A program made the translations under genes and the position numbers. A stretch of DNA of 23,840 bases from Candidatus Nitrosopumilus sp. (lineage in GTDB: Archaea; Thermoproteota; Nitrososphaeria; Nitrososphaerales; Nitrosopumilaceae), in contig JAOTSS010000026.1 of assembly GCA_029864805.1 (NCBI GenBank), forward strand, positions 1 to 23,840, written 5' to 3'. This document shows positions 15,294 to 22,887 of the stretch, piece by piece; the first letter of the stretch is position 1, and every line of letters starts with the position of its first letter. The notes beneath the pieces are model-generated. The model saw only the letters and a program-made list of their open reading frames with translations, was not told the origin of the DNA and searched no databases.

Positions 15294-15938
15294 TTATTTT
15301 TGATTCAGTTTGCGTGTTTTTGCATTTCTTCTTGCCCATTCATCAATTATTTCAGTAAAATCTGAATCAAATTCATTTATTAGATCTGCAAAATTCTCCT
15401 GTGTGAAAGATACTCCATTTCCATTTTCATCAATAAAACAAAATCCATTATTTTTGAAATACCATGCCGAACTACCCAAGATATGATGAAAATGTTTTGG
15501 AAACAATTCTTCAAATTCAGCCATCCCTAATTCTTGAGCAAGACTAAGTACTATTTGGTGCAATGTCGTATTTTTTGCCACTTTGATTTTTTTCTTACCG
15601 ATTTTTTTAGTGGGATTAATGAATTCTTTTAGAATTAGTGTACTGGTTTCAAGATAATTCAGGCCGTAAAAAATGAAATACCTAGACATCAGTCCAATAG
15701 TGGACACATCATGAATTTTGAATTTTTTTGAAACAAAACCTGTTAGTGTTGTTAATTTTTTAGGATCTTGGAAAACATTATTGAAATCTTGAAATGTTTT
15801 AGTTTCATCTTTACGATTTTTTACAATGTGTTTTGTGATTTCTGAAAATGTTGAAAAGTCTTTGTAAACTATAAGGTTTTTAGCATCTGCCTTATCAAAG
15901 AAATCTTTTACGATTTTTCGTCTCCTATGAGGGGTCAT
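15294..15938 (-). CDS. Hypothetical protein (214 aa), helical, unknown function
   Basis: A 214-residue soluble protein. The very basic N-terminus (MTPHRRRKIVKDFFDKADAK) is followed by helical segments including STIGLMSRYFIFYGLNYLET and LHQIVLSLAQELGMAEFEEL. FPKHFHHILGSSAWYFKNNG then leads to a strand-rich patch (FCFIDENGNGVSFTQENF) and a basic C-terminus (WARRNAKTRKLNQK). The HFHH cluster could bind metal, but no known catalytic motif is visible. It has the same promoter core as the 105-residue gene downstream. It might be nucleic-acid-associated given its basic ends; this is only composition-based. Confidence 0.72.
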   Translation of the reverse strand: MTPHRRRKIVKDFFDKADAKNLIVYKDFSTFSEITKHIVKNRKDETKTFQDFNNVFQDPKKLTTLTGFVSKKFKIHDVSTIGLMSRYFIFYGLNYLETSTLILKEFINPTKKIGKKKIKVAKNTTLHQIVLSLAQELGMAEFEELFPKHFHHILGSSAWYFKNNGFCFIDENGNGVSFTQENFADLINEFDSDFTEIIDEWARRNAKTRKLNQK

Positions 15939-15957
15939 AAATCTTGTGTAAGAATAA

Positions 15958-15972
15958 CGAACTTAAGCATAT
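15958..15972 (-). promoter_or_regulatory. Promoter core shared with the neighbouring gene (copy 2)
   Basis: On the minus strand this reads ATATGCTTAAGTTCG, again starting 20 bases before the ATG (15938). It matches copy 1 (15267-15281) in 13 of 15 positions with the same spacing. It probably contains the TATA box of a leaderless transcript, and perhaps a regulator site as well. Confidence 0.5.
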
Positions 15973-16000
15973 GGATGGAATTTAGAAATTAGTTATCATT

Positions 16001-16222
16001 TTACACATCTCTCCCCCTAGAATTGAATATCAGATCAGAATCACCTATTTTTTTAAATTTAACATACTCTTCTTTTTGTCTGATCATTTTTTTCTTATAC
16101 TCACCAAACATTTTTTCTTCATCGGATAGCTCATCTTTATGACATATTCTCTTGTGAATCAAGTAATTTGTAACTACATTCTCGTCATCCGTTAGTATCT
16201 TGTCACAATGTTCACATTTCAT
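16001..16222 (-). CDS. Small zinc-finger protein (73 aa)
   Basis: A 73-residue protein opening with a C2H2/C2HC-type finger: Cys3-x2-Cys6 (CEHC), then His23 and Cys27/His28 in HKRICH. A loop of 16 residues lies between the second Cys and the first His, a little longer than in classical fingers. The rest is charged helix (DEEKMFGEYKKKMIRQKEEY) and a basic C-terminus. Single-finger proteins of this size are common in archaea and often bind DNA, RNA or a partner protein. The minus-strand box TATGATAA lies about 24 bases before the ATG. It begins the minus-strand run 16222 to 14468. Confidence 0.7.
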   Translation of the reverse strand: MKCEHCDKILTDDENVVTNYLIHKRICHKDELSDEEKMFGEYKKKMIRQKEEYVKFKKIGDSDLIFNSRGRDV

Positions 16223-16394
16223 TACTTAACAAACTAAATTATCATACATGAACAATTAAACTTTTTACAAACTTGGCAGAATTACTTTCTTGGACTTTAA
16301 TCAATTTAATTTAAAACAGTTTGAATTATCTCGATTCAAAAATACAACACGTAGGCATTATGATATAAGTGAGGCTTTTTTACATGATTGAATA

Positions 16395-16943
16395 ATGGAA
16401 GAAGAAGCAAATCCAATCAAAGATTATTTATTTGAATATATTGAAAAATCACAGATTATTCCAAAACTGATTATTGAAAAAAAGTTTGATGCGATAATTG
16501 AAGATATTTCAAATAATTGTTACGATCAAGTTGTTTCAATGGGAGAAAAAGATGAATCCGTTGGAATTTTAGCTACAGGATTACTACACTATCTACTTAC
16601 TAATGCCCTGATCACAAGTCAAAGAAAAATAGATTATAATGGAATTGATATAGATATTGTAGTTCCAGACATAAAGACATTGGAGAAAGATCCAAAAAAG
16701 ACATTGCTGATTTGCATACCAAAATCATCAGATATTCAAATAATCAATGAAAAAATTGCCGAAATGGAAAAAATTCAACCTGAAAAAGAAAATATTTGGT
16801 TAGTATTATCTAAAAACATCCCAGTTGGGAAAAAATCTTTTGTGTGGTCTAAAGAAAATAATACATTTTCAAAAATAATCTTCGAAATAGCTAAATTTAG
16901 CAATGTGGGCGGATCAAATAAATTTAAAATTTTACGAGTGTAG
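16395..16943 (+). CDS. Hypothetical protein (182 aa)
   Basis: A 182-residue soluble protein in two parts. Residues 1-80 are helical (PIKDYLFEYIEKSQIIPKLI, GILATGLLHYLLTNALI). Residues 80-182 look alpha/beta, with strands YNGIDIDIVVPDI, KTLLICIPKS and ENIWLVLSKNIPV. The second half has the strand order of a small nucleotide-binding or restriction-fold domain, but no diagnostic residue set can be fixed by eye. TATAAG at 16364-16369 lies about 28 bases before the ATG. It is convergent with bioD (stop-to-stop gap of 9 bases). No family recognised. Confidence 0.72.
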   Translation: MEEEANPIKDYLFEYIEKSQIIPKLIIEKKFDAIIEDISNNCYDQVVSMGEKDESVGILATGLLHYLLTNALITSQRKIDYNGIDIDIVVPDIKTLEKDPKKTLLICIPKSSDIQIINEKIAEMEKIQPEKENIWLVLSKNIPVGKKSFVWSKENNTFSKIIFEIAKFSNVGGSNKFKILRV

Positions 16944-16952
16944 GATTTACAT

Positions 16953-17663
16953 CTATTTCAATAATGATTTCAAATTAAGATTTTTCTTGAAGATTTGATA
17001 CAGTGAGGAATCACCCAAATCATCAATAAATGGAATCGAGCCCAATATTGGAACTCCCAACAGATTTTTCAAATCACGTGTCAACTCTTTTGTTTTGTAT
17101 CCATCAGAATCAAAATCATTGATGATTATTCCTTTAATTGGAATTTTATATTTTTCACACATCATTACAGTCATTATGGTGTGATTGACAGTTCCAATTT
17201 TACTTCTCGTCACTATAACTGCAGGGATTTTCATTTCTTTAATCAAATTTGCAACATAGTAATCTTTCAATATAGGAGTCATTATTCCACCCATTCCTTC
17301 AACAAGGATCATTTTGTGAAGTTTTGATAATTTTTTGAAACTTGAAAGTATTGCAGGAATTTTTGGTTTTATTTTTAAATTTTTCCACGCAGTGTAAGGT
17401 GATGCAGGTATTGGGAAAAATTGAGGGTTTACTAAATTTTCGTGGTCATTTACTTGAGCAGCATTAGATAAAATTTCAACATCTTCAGATTTGAATCCCT
17501 TTTTCTGGGCAATGCCTGCAGCAAAAGGTTTCATTACGCCAACATCAATTCCCATTTTTCGAATAGACACGGCCAAGCCTGCTGTGATGTACGTTTTCCC
17601 AATATCTGTATCTGTTCCGGTAATGAAAATGGATTTCAACACAATAGATTCAGAGTATTTCAT
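16953..17663 (-). CDS. bioD: Dethiobiotin synthetase
   Basis: A 236-residue ATP-dependent carboxylase that closes the ureido ring of dethiobiotin from 7,8-diaminopelargonate and CO2. The P-loop is GTDTDIGKT (16-24), VMKPFAAG (43-50) holds the conserved Lys45, and VEGMGGIMTP matches the BioD signature. VNHTIMTVMMCEKYKIPIKG is a typical later helix, and length is normal. The start is ATG 17663; a later TTG (at LKSIFITG) would also leave the P-loop intact. It is the second gene of a minus-strand unit led by a 46-residue ORF and is divergent from bioA, giving a compact biotin locus with bioB. Confidence 0.92.
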   Translation of the reverse strand: MKYSESIVLKSIFITGTDTDIGKTYITAGLAVSIRKMGIDVGVMKPFAAGIAQKKGFKSEDVEILSNAAQVNDHENLVNPQFFPIPASPYTAWKNLKIKPKIPAILSSFKKLSKLHKMILVEGMGGIMTPILKDYYVANLIKEMKIPAVIVTRSKIGTVNHTIMTVMMCEKYKIPIKGIIINDFDSDGYKTKELTRDLKNLLGVPILGSIPFIDDLGDSSLYQIFKKNLNLKSLLK

Positions 17664-17693
17664 TGATTAATTCATCGGTTAGTTCGGCCACGC

Positions 17694-17834
17694 CTAAACG
17701 TCTATTCCTGTAATTACCCAATCAAGTGTTCTGAGAACGCCCTGATGGTATTTCATAGCATCCATAGATTCAGTTTCCACCAATCTTTTCTCTATTTCTT
17801 TTCTATATTCTTCAATTTCTTTTTCAGTTTTCAT
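17694..17834 (-). CDS. Small helical protein (46 aa) leading the bioD unit
   Basis: A 46-codon frame from ATG 17834 to TAG. A charged helix (KEIEEYRKEIEKRLVETES) is followed by MDAMKYHQGVLRTLDWVITG. It ends 30 bases before the bioD ATG on the same strand, so they are probably co-transcribed. The box in TTATTAA near 17854-17860 is about 24 bases before its ATG. Function unknown. Its position at the head of a biotin gene unit may be meaningful or may simply reflect packing; no motif links it to biotin. Confidence 0.58.
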   Translation of the reverse strand: MKTEKEIEEYRKEIEKRLVETESMDAMKYHQGVLRTLDWVITGIDV

Positions 17835-17938
17835 GAATATCGATATCATAAGATTATTAATTCATTAATCTTTATAGCCAGAAGAAAAGATCAAAGCAAA
17901 TCGGTTAATTATTAAGATCTGAAATTACACCAAAGCAG
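17835..17938. promoter_or_regulatory. Divergent promoter region of the biotin genes
   Basis: These 104 bases separate the bioD unit (minus) from bioA (plus). ATTATTAAG at 17910-17916 is centred about 26 bases before the bioA TTG. On the minus strand TTAATAAT near 17853-17861 serves the 46-residue ORF. Both sides are AT-rich with short repeats of ATTAAT. Any biotin-responsive operator would be expected here, but I cannot point to a convincing palindrome. Confidence 0.45.
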
Positions 17939-19255
17939 TTGAAAAGTTCTGTTTGGCACCCAAACACACAGATGAAAGAGTGGGAATCTTTTGATAAAAT
18001 CACCAAAGGTAAAGGAGTATGGTTAATTGACTCCAAAGGAAACAAGATGATTGATGCTGTTGCATCAATGTGGTGTAATGTGTGGGGGCATTCAAACCCA
18101 CAACTAATTACAGCCATTACAAAACAAACCAAGAAACTCCAGCATTCGTCATTGTTTAACCTCACAAACGAGCCTGTAGAAAAACTTGCAAACACCCTTG
18201 TAAAAATATCGCCAAAAATGCACAAGGTGTTCTATTCAGATAACGGCTCATCTGCAATGGAGATTGCCATCAAGATGGCATTGCAGTATTGGAAAAACAT
18301 TGGAAATGAAAAGAAGACAGAGATTGCAACATTAGAAAACGGATACCATGGAGATACATTTGGAGCCATGTCTGTAGGATACGTGCCAGAATTTTTTGGC
18401 AAATTCAAAAGACAATTATTTTCAACAATTCAATTTCCGGTTCCAAACAAATACAGAATTCCAAACGGATATACTTTTACAGACTATCAGAATTATTGTT
18501 TAGAAAAAATTGAAAGTAGGTTTTCCAAAAACAACAACATTGCAGCATTTGTAATGGAGAGTGGCGCACAGGTTGCAGGAGGTGTAATAATTTATCCGAA
18601 AGGATTCCAATCCAAAATAAGCCAACTCTGTAAAAAATATGACGTGTTGTTTGTTCTAGATGAAATTGCAACCGGTTTTGGAAGGCTAGGATCAATGACA
18701 CAGTATGAAGAACAAAAAAGTATTCCAAACATTGTATCGTATGGCAAAATGTTAACTGGAGGATATCTTACGATGGCTGCAACGTTAGCAAATAAGAAAA
18801 TCTATGATTCATTTTTAGGAGAATTTAACGATTGGGCACATCTGTTTCACGGTCACACTTACACTGGAAATCCAATTGCTGCAGCTGTTGCAAATGAAAA
18901 TCTGAACATGTATAAAAAAAATAATTTGATTGAAAAAATTCAAAAAACGTCAAAAGTTTTTGATGAATTCTACGAGAAATTATCCAAAATAGATATCGTG
19001 GGCGATATCAGATACAAAGGAATGCTCATGGGGATAGAACTAGTGAAAAACAAAAAGGAAAAAACTCCAATTCATCCCCGAAAATCAATTAACAAAATAT
19101 TCTTCGAGGAGGGTAAAAAACAAGGAATCTACCTAAGAACACTTGGAAACATAGTCATGCTTGTACCCCCTTTAGCAATAACAGAGAAAGAACTCAGTTT
19201 ACTCCTAAAAAAGACAATTAAAACAATTCAATCTGCAAAATCAAAGGTGGTTTGA
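17939..19255 (+). CDS. bioA: Adenosylmethionine-8-amino-7-oxononanoate aminotransferase
   Basis: A 438-residue PLP class III aminotransferase that makes 7,8-diaminopelargonate, using SAM (or lysine in some relatives) as amino donor. VWHPNTQMKEW (5-15) is the BioA N-terminal signature. WCNVWGHSNP, DNGSSAMEIAIKMA (101-114), YHGDT (136-140), the acidic cofactor residue Asp241 in DEIATGFGR, Lys270 in SYGKMLTGG and HTYTGNP (306-312) complete the active site. The start must be TTG 17939: the next ATG (17972) would cut off the N-terminal signature, and no upstream ATG is in frame. The TATA-like box lies 26 bases before the TTG. It is divergent from bioD and followed after 77 bases by bioB with its own promoter. 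Confidence 0.92.
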   Translation: MKSSVWHPNTQMKEWESFDKITKGKGVWLIDSKGNKMIDAVASMWCNVWGHSNPQLITAITKQTKKLQHSSLFNLTNEPVEKLANTLVKISPKMHKVFYSDNGSSAMEIAIKMALQYWKNIGNEKKTEIATLENGYHGDTFGAMSVGYVPEFFGKFKRQLFSTIQFPVPNKYRIPNGYTFTDYQNYCLEKIESRFSKNNNIAAFVMESGAQVAGGVIIYPKGFQSKISQLCKKYDVLFVLDEIATGFGRLGSMTQYEEQKSIPNIVSYGKMLTGGYLTMAATLANKKIYDSFLGEFNDWAHLFHGHTYTGNPIAAAVANENLNMYKKNNLIEKIQKTSKVFDEFYEKLSKIDIVGDIRYKGMLMGIELVKNKKEKTPIHPRKSINKIFFEEGKKQGIYLRTLGNIVMLVPPLAITEKELSLLLKKTIKTIQSAKSKVV

Positions 19256-19300
19256 ATACTGTTAACCCCCCTTCACAAGATGGGTTACCAATCCATTATT

Positions 19301-19310
19301 TTTATTAATG
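19301..19310 (+). promoter_or_regulatory. TATA-like box of bioB
   Basis: TTTATTAATG is centred about 27 bases before the bioB ATG at 19333, so bioB can be transcribed apart from bioA. The core TTATTAATG is identical to that before HMG-CoA synthase (12988-12996). Confidence 0.48.
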
Positions 19311-19332
19311 GAATACTTGTTAGCCTCATCAT

Positions 19333-20310
19333 ATGAGTACACTTGAATTCATCAAAGAGTGTCAAGAGAAAGTGTTTTCAGGGATTGGCATATCTTCTGA
19401 CGATGCTAACAAATTGTTGAATACGCCAGAAGAGAATCTAAAAGATCTAGCAAAATGTGCAAATGAAATTACTCGTGATTTTAACGGGAAAAAAGTTGAT
19501 GTTGAGCAATTAAACAATATCAAAAAAAATGCTTGCAGTGAAGACTGCACATTTTGCGGACAATCAGCATTTTTTGACACCGGTATAGAGACATATCAAT
19601 TACCATCACCAGAAGAAGTAGTCATTAAAGCACAAAAAGCAAAAGATGAAGGAGCTGAATCATACTGTCTTGTTGCTGCATGGAGAGAGCCTTCATCAAG
19701 GGATTTTGAAAAAGTTTGTAAAATTATCCATCAAATTAATGACAAAGTTGGGATTAGTGTAGAATGTAGTCTGGGATTTCTTACACCAGAGCAGGCAAAA
19801 AAACTAAAAGAGCTCAAAGTGAAAAGATACAATCACAATTTAGAAACTGCAAAATCAAAATTTTCAGAGATTTGCACAACTCACACATATGAAGACAGAT
19901 TGAAAACGCTAGGTATTGCAAGAGATGCAGGATTGGAATTGTGTACTGGTGGAATTATAGGATTGGGAGAAACAAGAGACCAACGATTAGAATTGGCAAT
20001 AGAATTAGGTAGATTGTATCCTGAAGAAGTAACAATTAATATTCTTGTTGCAATGCCTGGAACACCTCTAGAATTACAAACAGATCTTCCAAATTCTGAA
20101 ATTGTAAGAATGTTTTCAGTGATCAGATTCCTATTGCCTGAATCAGTAATCAAAATTTCGGGAGGAAGAGAATCAAAGCTAGATGATTCTGGTGAAGAAC
20201 TTTTACAAAGCGGTGCAAATGGAATAATTACTGAAGGATATCTCACCATGGGAGGAAATGAGGCTAAAAAAGACATGGAATTAATTGAAAAAATTGGGCT
20301 CCGAGCATAA
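19333..20310 (+). CDS. bioB: Biotin synthase
   Basis: A 325-residue radical SAM enzyme that inserts sulfur into dethiobiotin to give biotin. The 4Fe-4S cluster is bound by Cys68, Cys72 and Cys75 in NACSEDCTFCGQS. The 2Fe-2S ligands fit Cys residues in YCLVAAWREPSS, VECSLGFLT and LCTGGIIGLGET, and the arginine ligand is in ISGGRESK. YNHNLETAKSKFSEICTTHT matches the BioB barrel. Length is normal. It is the last of the plus-strand biotin genes. No bioF or pimelate-supplying gene is in the window, so earlier steps must lie elsewhere. Confidence 0.93.
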   Translation: MSTLEFIKECQEKVFSGIGISSDDANKLLNTPEENLKDLAKCANEITRDFNGKKVDVEQLNNIKKNACSEDCTFCGQSAFFDTGIETYQLPSPEEVVIKAQKAKDEGAESYCLVAAWREPSSRDFEKVCKIIHQINDKVGISVECSLGFLTPEQAKKLKELKVKRYNHNLETAKSKFSEICTTHTYEDRLKTLGIARDAGLELCTGGIIGLGETRDQRLELAIELGRLYPEEVTINILVAMPGTPLELQTDLPNSEIVRMFSVIRFLLPESVIKISGGRESKLDDSGEELLQSGANGIITEGYLTMGGNEAKKDMELIEKIGLRA

Positions 20311-20362
20311 CAATACAAATCAAATTTTCCGTGCCCACATCCCACTTGACAATGAACCTATT

Positions 20363-20521
20363 CTATGATTTGGTTTGAACATATTTCATTTTTTTAATCA
20401 TATCTGATGATTTGATTTTTCCGGCATCTTGATTTGTTTTTCCGATATCACTTTCCATTTTTCCGGTAGAATTAATTGTTTTTCCGGCGATTTTTCCTGT
20501 ATTCGGATTTTGTTTGATAGC
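20363..20521 (-). pseudogene. Remnant of a gene coding a 7-residue tandem repeat
   Basis: A minus-strand frame of 52 codons lies between a TGA at 20522-20524 and a TAG at 20363. It has no ATG, GTG or TTG start until ATG at an internal repeat. It encodes consecutive heptads GKTINST, GKMESDI, GKTNQDA and GKIKSSD, mirrored in the DNA by TTTTTCCG/A at 21-base spacing (20416, 20437, 20458, 20479). It ends in a basic tail (IKKMKYVQTKS). A GTG at 20552 opens another frame, so a 5-prime frameshift would explain the lost start. It is probably the 3-prime end of a decayed gene; a non-standard start is possible. Confidence 0.4.
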
Positions 20522-20575
20522 TCAGAGCCGTGAAATTAGATAAACGCTTCACTAGGAGTCAAAACTCTTCAGAAT

Positions 20576-20913
20576 TTATTCATTAGTAAAAACATCTGCA
20601 AACTTTTCTACAGAAATTCTCACACTTGGATCATGTTCTGCATGTTTTGACGATTTTTCCACAACATCAAAAAGAGAAGAGTCTTGAATAATGTATTTTT
20701 TAAGTCTGAACGTGATGCAATCCACGGTGGTATTTCTGCATTGGGTCAAGAGGGCAGTGAATCCATCATCATGTCTACAATATTAGGCGTTTTTGAGGGT
20801 GCAATACTTGTGTGGTCCGGATGGGAAATTCGTTCAATAGGATTATCTTTCAATATGAGAGATAGGGAAGTTCAATCTTTTAAGTTGTTAATAGCGCATC
20901 TGGAAGATGGCAT
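20576..20913 (-). pseudogene. Decayed gene of about 112 codons, two in-frame TGA and a frameshift
   Basis: From ATG 20913 the frame reads MPSSRCAINNLKD, a TGA, TSLSLILKDNPIERISHPD and HTSIAPSKTPNIVDMMDSLP. It then meets another TGA and runs on through PNAEIPPWIASRSDLKNTLF. After a one-base shift in 20660-20701, which includes a T6 run, another frame continues QDSSLFDVVEKSSKHAEHD and ends FADVFTNE with TAA at 20576. The pieces are continuous and protein-like, so one gene damaged at three points is more likely than chance. Both TGA could be one C-to-T change from CGA (Arg). I do not recognise the family. It lies just downstream of the broken cation-efflux gene on the same strand. Confidence 0.5.
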
Positions 20914-20951
20914 TACCTGATGATTCTTTACTGGTTCATTAACAACGTAAT

Positions 20952-21881
20952 TTACCGTTCTATCTCCACAAAGATGTATTCTTTTTTTGATTCAGGCAAT
21001 ATTTTCATGATTCCATTTTCTATTGTATCAGTAACAGTTTCAATCTTGTCTGTATCCAGGCCATCAATCAGATTGACCTCAATTCCTATGATGACGGTTG
21101 TCGGACTGAGATGCATTGTCTTCATGGTTACCACCTTGTTTACCTCTGAAACGGCATTTACAACAGTCATGATCTGCGTGTATTGTTGCGCAGATACTGA
21201 TTCTCCCAACAACAACCCACGGTTTTCTTTGGCCAAGAAGAATGCAAATGACACCAGCAAAGCACCGATAACGATGGAGCTAATTGCATTATATTGCGTA
21301 TTTCCTGTAATGTCTGTAAGAAGTATCCCGACAAATGCAATTCCGATTCCCAACAATGCAGCTGTATCCTCGACAACCACTGTCAGAATTGACGTATCCT
21401 TGCTGTTCTTAAATTCAGCCCACACTGTTGAAGGTCTTGTCTTTTCTACTCGTTCCGCAATTGGTTTTTTTAAACTGGACAAAGGCAATTCTCAGGGCAT
21501 TTGCCTCAAACCCAAAGGCTATTGCCAATACGATATAATTGATCATCGGATTCTCAAAGTGATGATCATCTCCAAGCAGGGATGAGAACCCTGTTCCAGT
21601 GACAGGATTCCAGATATTCCAAAGATCATGGTGGCAACGACAAACGACCAGAAAAACTGCGACTTGCCAAACCCAAACTGATGCAAGTCACTTGCAGGTT
21701 TTTTACTCATCTTGATTCCAAGCAGCAAGAGAATCTAGTTTACCGTATCTGATGCAGAGTGGTATGACTCTGCCCACATTGAAGCACTACCAGTCAATAC
21801 AGCAGCAATGAATTTGGTAATCGCTATTCCAAGATTACCAAATAACGCTGTATATACTGCCTTTGTTGAACCTGTGGCCAT
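20952..21881 (-). pseudogene. Broken CDF-family cation efflux transporter
   Basis: A near full-length cation diffusion facilitator in pieces. ATG 21881 opens 48 codons with TALFGNLGIAITKFIAAVL and the metal-site motif ESYHSASDTVN (His41, Asp45). A TAG at 21735-21737 stands where the family usually has Gln or another polar residue, and the frame continues ILLLLGIKMSKKPASDLHQF. A one-base loss near 21586-21592 shifts to FSSLLGDDHHFENPMINY through EANALRIAFVQFKK. A second shift at the T7 run 21465-21471 restores KPIAERVEKTRPSTVWAEF, VVVEDTAALLG and the cytoplasmic domain ending YIFVEIER at 20952. Rejoined it would be about 309 residues, the family norm. An active family member would export zinc, manganese or similar ions; this copy should be inactive unless the breaks are sequencing errors. 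Confidence 0.8.
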
Positions 21882-21981
21882 CTATCTCTTTTTTTAATTT
21901 CTTGTTATATCTAGATGATCATATTTCGAAAAACAACACAGGTGTTTGTTTTTTAATAAAAAGAATTTCTGATTTCAGGAA

Positions 21982-22143
21982 TTATTTCCAAGGATCAGAC
22001 TCTTCCTTCCAAGACTCCACATCACTTCCATCATTACGCTTTGACTTGCTTTTCTTCACATATTCCAAGACACACTCATCAGAACAGTGTGTAATCTCAG
22101 GATGTTTCATAACATTGCCATAATTTAGACACCACTTACCCAT
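21982..22143 (-). CDS. Small Cys/His protein (53 aa)
   Basis: A 53-codon minus-strand frame from ATG 22143 to TAA. The N-terminal half carries Cys5, His14, His19, Cys20 and Cys24 within KWCLNYGNVMKHPEITHCSD and ECVLEYVKK, a plausible small metal site. The C-terminal half is polar and tryptophan-containing (VESWKEESDPWK) and probably disordered. A plus-strand frame over the same bases (21863-22123) has poorer composition and is rejected. No obvious TATA-like box sits at the leaderless distance. Function unknown. Confidence 0.58.
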   Translation of the reverse strand: MGKWCLNYGNVMKHPEITHCSDECVLEYVKKSKSKRNDGSDVESWKEESDPWK

Positions 22144-22245
22144 TATACTTGTACATCGTTAACATGATCTTGATCGAGTATTTACAACATCCCCATATTG
22201 TCATAGTTGAAAGCAAAAAATTAGAAATATCTGCCAGATCTTAGT

Positions 22246-22875
22246 TTGATTACTGCAAAAAGAAATCTAACACTTGAGGCGTACATTTTAGATCCGTCAG
22301 TTGTAAAAAGAAAGCAGCATTCTGCTACAAAGGAAAAAACAAAGACAATCACATACAGGCTTCCTGTCAATATGATCAAGGAGCTGGAAACTCAGGCCAG
22401 ACAGCAAAACACATCACAAAACGTCTTGATAAAGCAAATCATCCAGAAATATCTTCAGTGGGACAGATTTTCTGAGGGAATCGCAATGATTCCAATCCCC
22501 AAGAACATCTTGCAGACGATGGGCCATGACATGACGACAACAGACATTGATCTGATTGTGGAATCAGTAAAACCAATCATCAAGGACAGCGTCATGTTCA
22601 TGAAGGGAAAATATGACCTGAAAAGATGCATAGAGACACTTGAGGACTATATGAAGTCGACTGGAATACAATCAGACCACAGAGTAGAGGGATCACTGCA
22701 CCACTTTATCGTGCAGCACAAGCTGGGAAAGAACTGGTCACTGTTTACGGAGCAGCTGTTAAAGGAGATATTTCACGAGTTTTTACCTGAACAGAACGTA
22801 AAATGCCAGACCACAGAGTCAACAGTAATTACCACTGTATCGCTGGGTTCTGACTTTGATGAGCATGATTATTAG
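22246..22875 (+). CDS. Ribbon-helix-helix protein with C-terminal extension
   Basis: A 209-residue protein. Residues 32-71 (TKTITYRLPVNMIKELETQA, then NTSQNVLIKQIIQKYLQW) fit a ribbon-helix-helix fold: a short strand, helix, turn and helix, the DNA-binding form of CopG/Arc-type regulators. The other 135 residues form a helical and strand-rich domain with KGKYDLKRCIETLEDYM, GSLHHFIVQHKLGKNWSLF and an acidic C-terminus (SDFDEHDY), possibly for effector binding or oligomerisation. The start is TTG 22246, as no ATG precedes the domain in frame. Codon use (many AAG, ATC, CTG) is richer in G and C than that of the genes left of 20 kb. DNA binding is inferred from the fold pattern. Confidence 0.7.
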   Translation: MITAKRNLTLEAYILDPSVVKRKQHSATKEKTKTITYRLPVNMIKELETQARQQNTSQNVLIKQIIQKYLQWDRFSEGIAMIPIPKNILQTMGHDMTTTDIDLIVESVKPIIKDSVMFMKGKYDLKRCIETLEDYMKSTGIQSDHRVEGSLHHFIVQHKLGKNWSLFTEQLLKEIFHEFLPEQNVKCQTTESTVITTVSLGSDFDEHDY

Positions 22876-22887
22876 AAGAAAAAGAAA

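Noticed and set aside
12974..19269. TTAACCCC occurring before both HMG-CoA synthase (12974-12981) and bioB (19262-19269)
   Set aside because: The distance to the TATA box differs (about 14 versus 39 bases) and the motif is short, so chance is a good explanation.
20684..20920. A 78-codon plus-strand open frame
   Set aside because: It lies opposite the decayed 112-codon gene, whose minus-strand translation looks more protein-like. I judged the minus strand to be the coding one, though with moderate certainty.
20920..21585. A 221-codon plus-strand open frame
   Set aside because: It is antisense to the broken CDF transporter, whose rejoined protein has clear family motifs. Its composition (Ser/Thr/Ile/Val-rich runs) is that of an antisense frame.
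21863..22123. An 86-codon plus-strand frame
   Set aside because: It covers the minus-strand Cys/His microprotein (21982-22143) and the start of the CDF pseudogene, and has no promoter or motif of its own.
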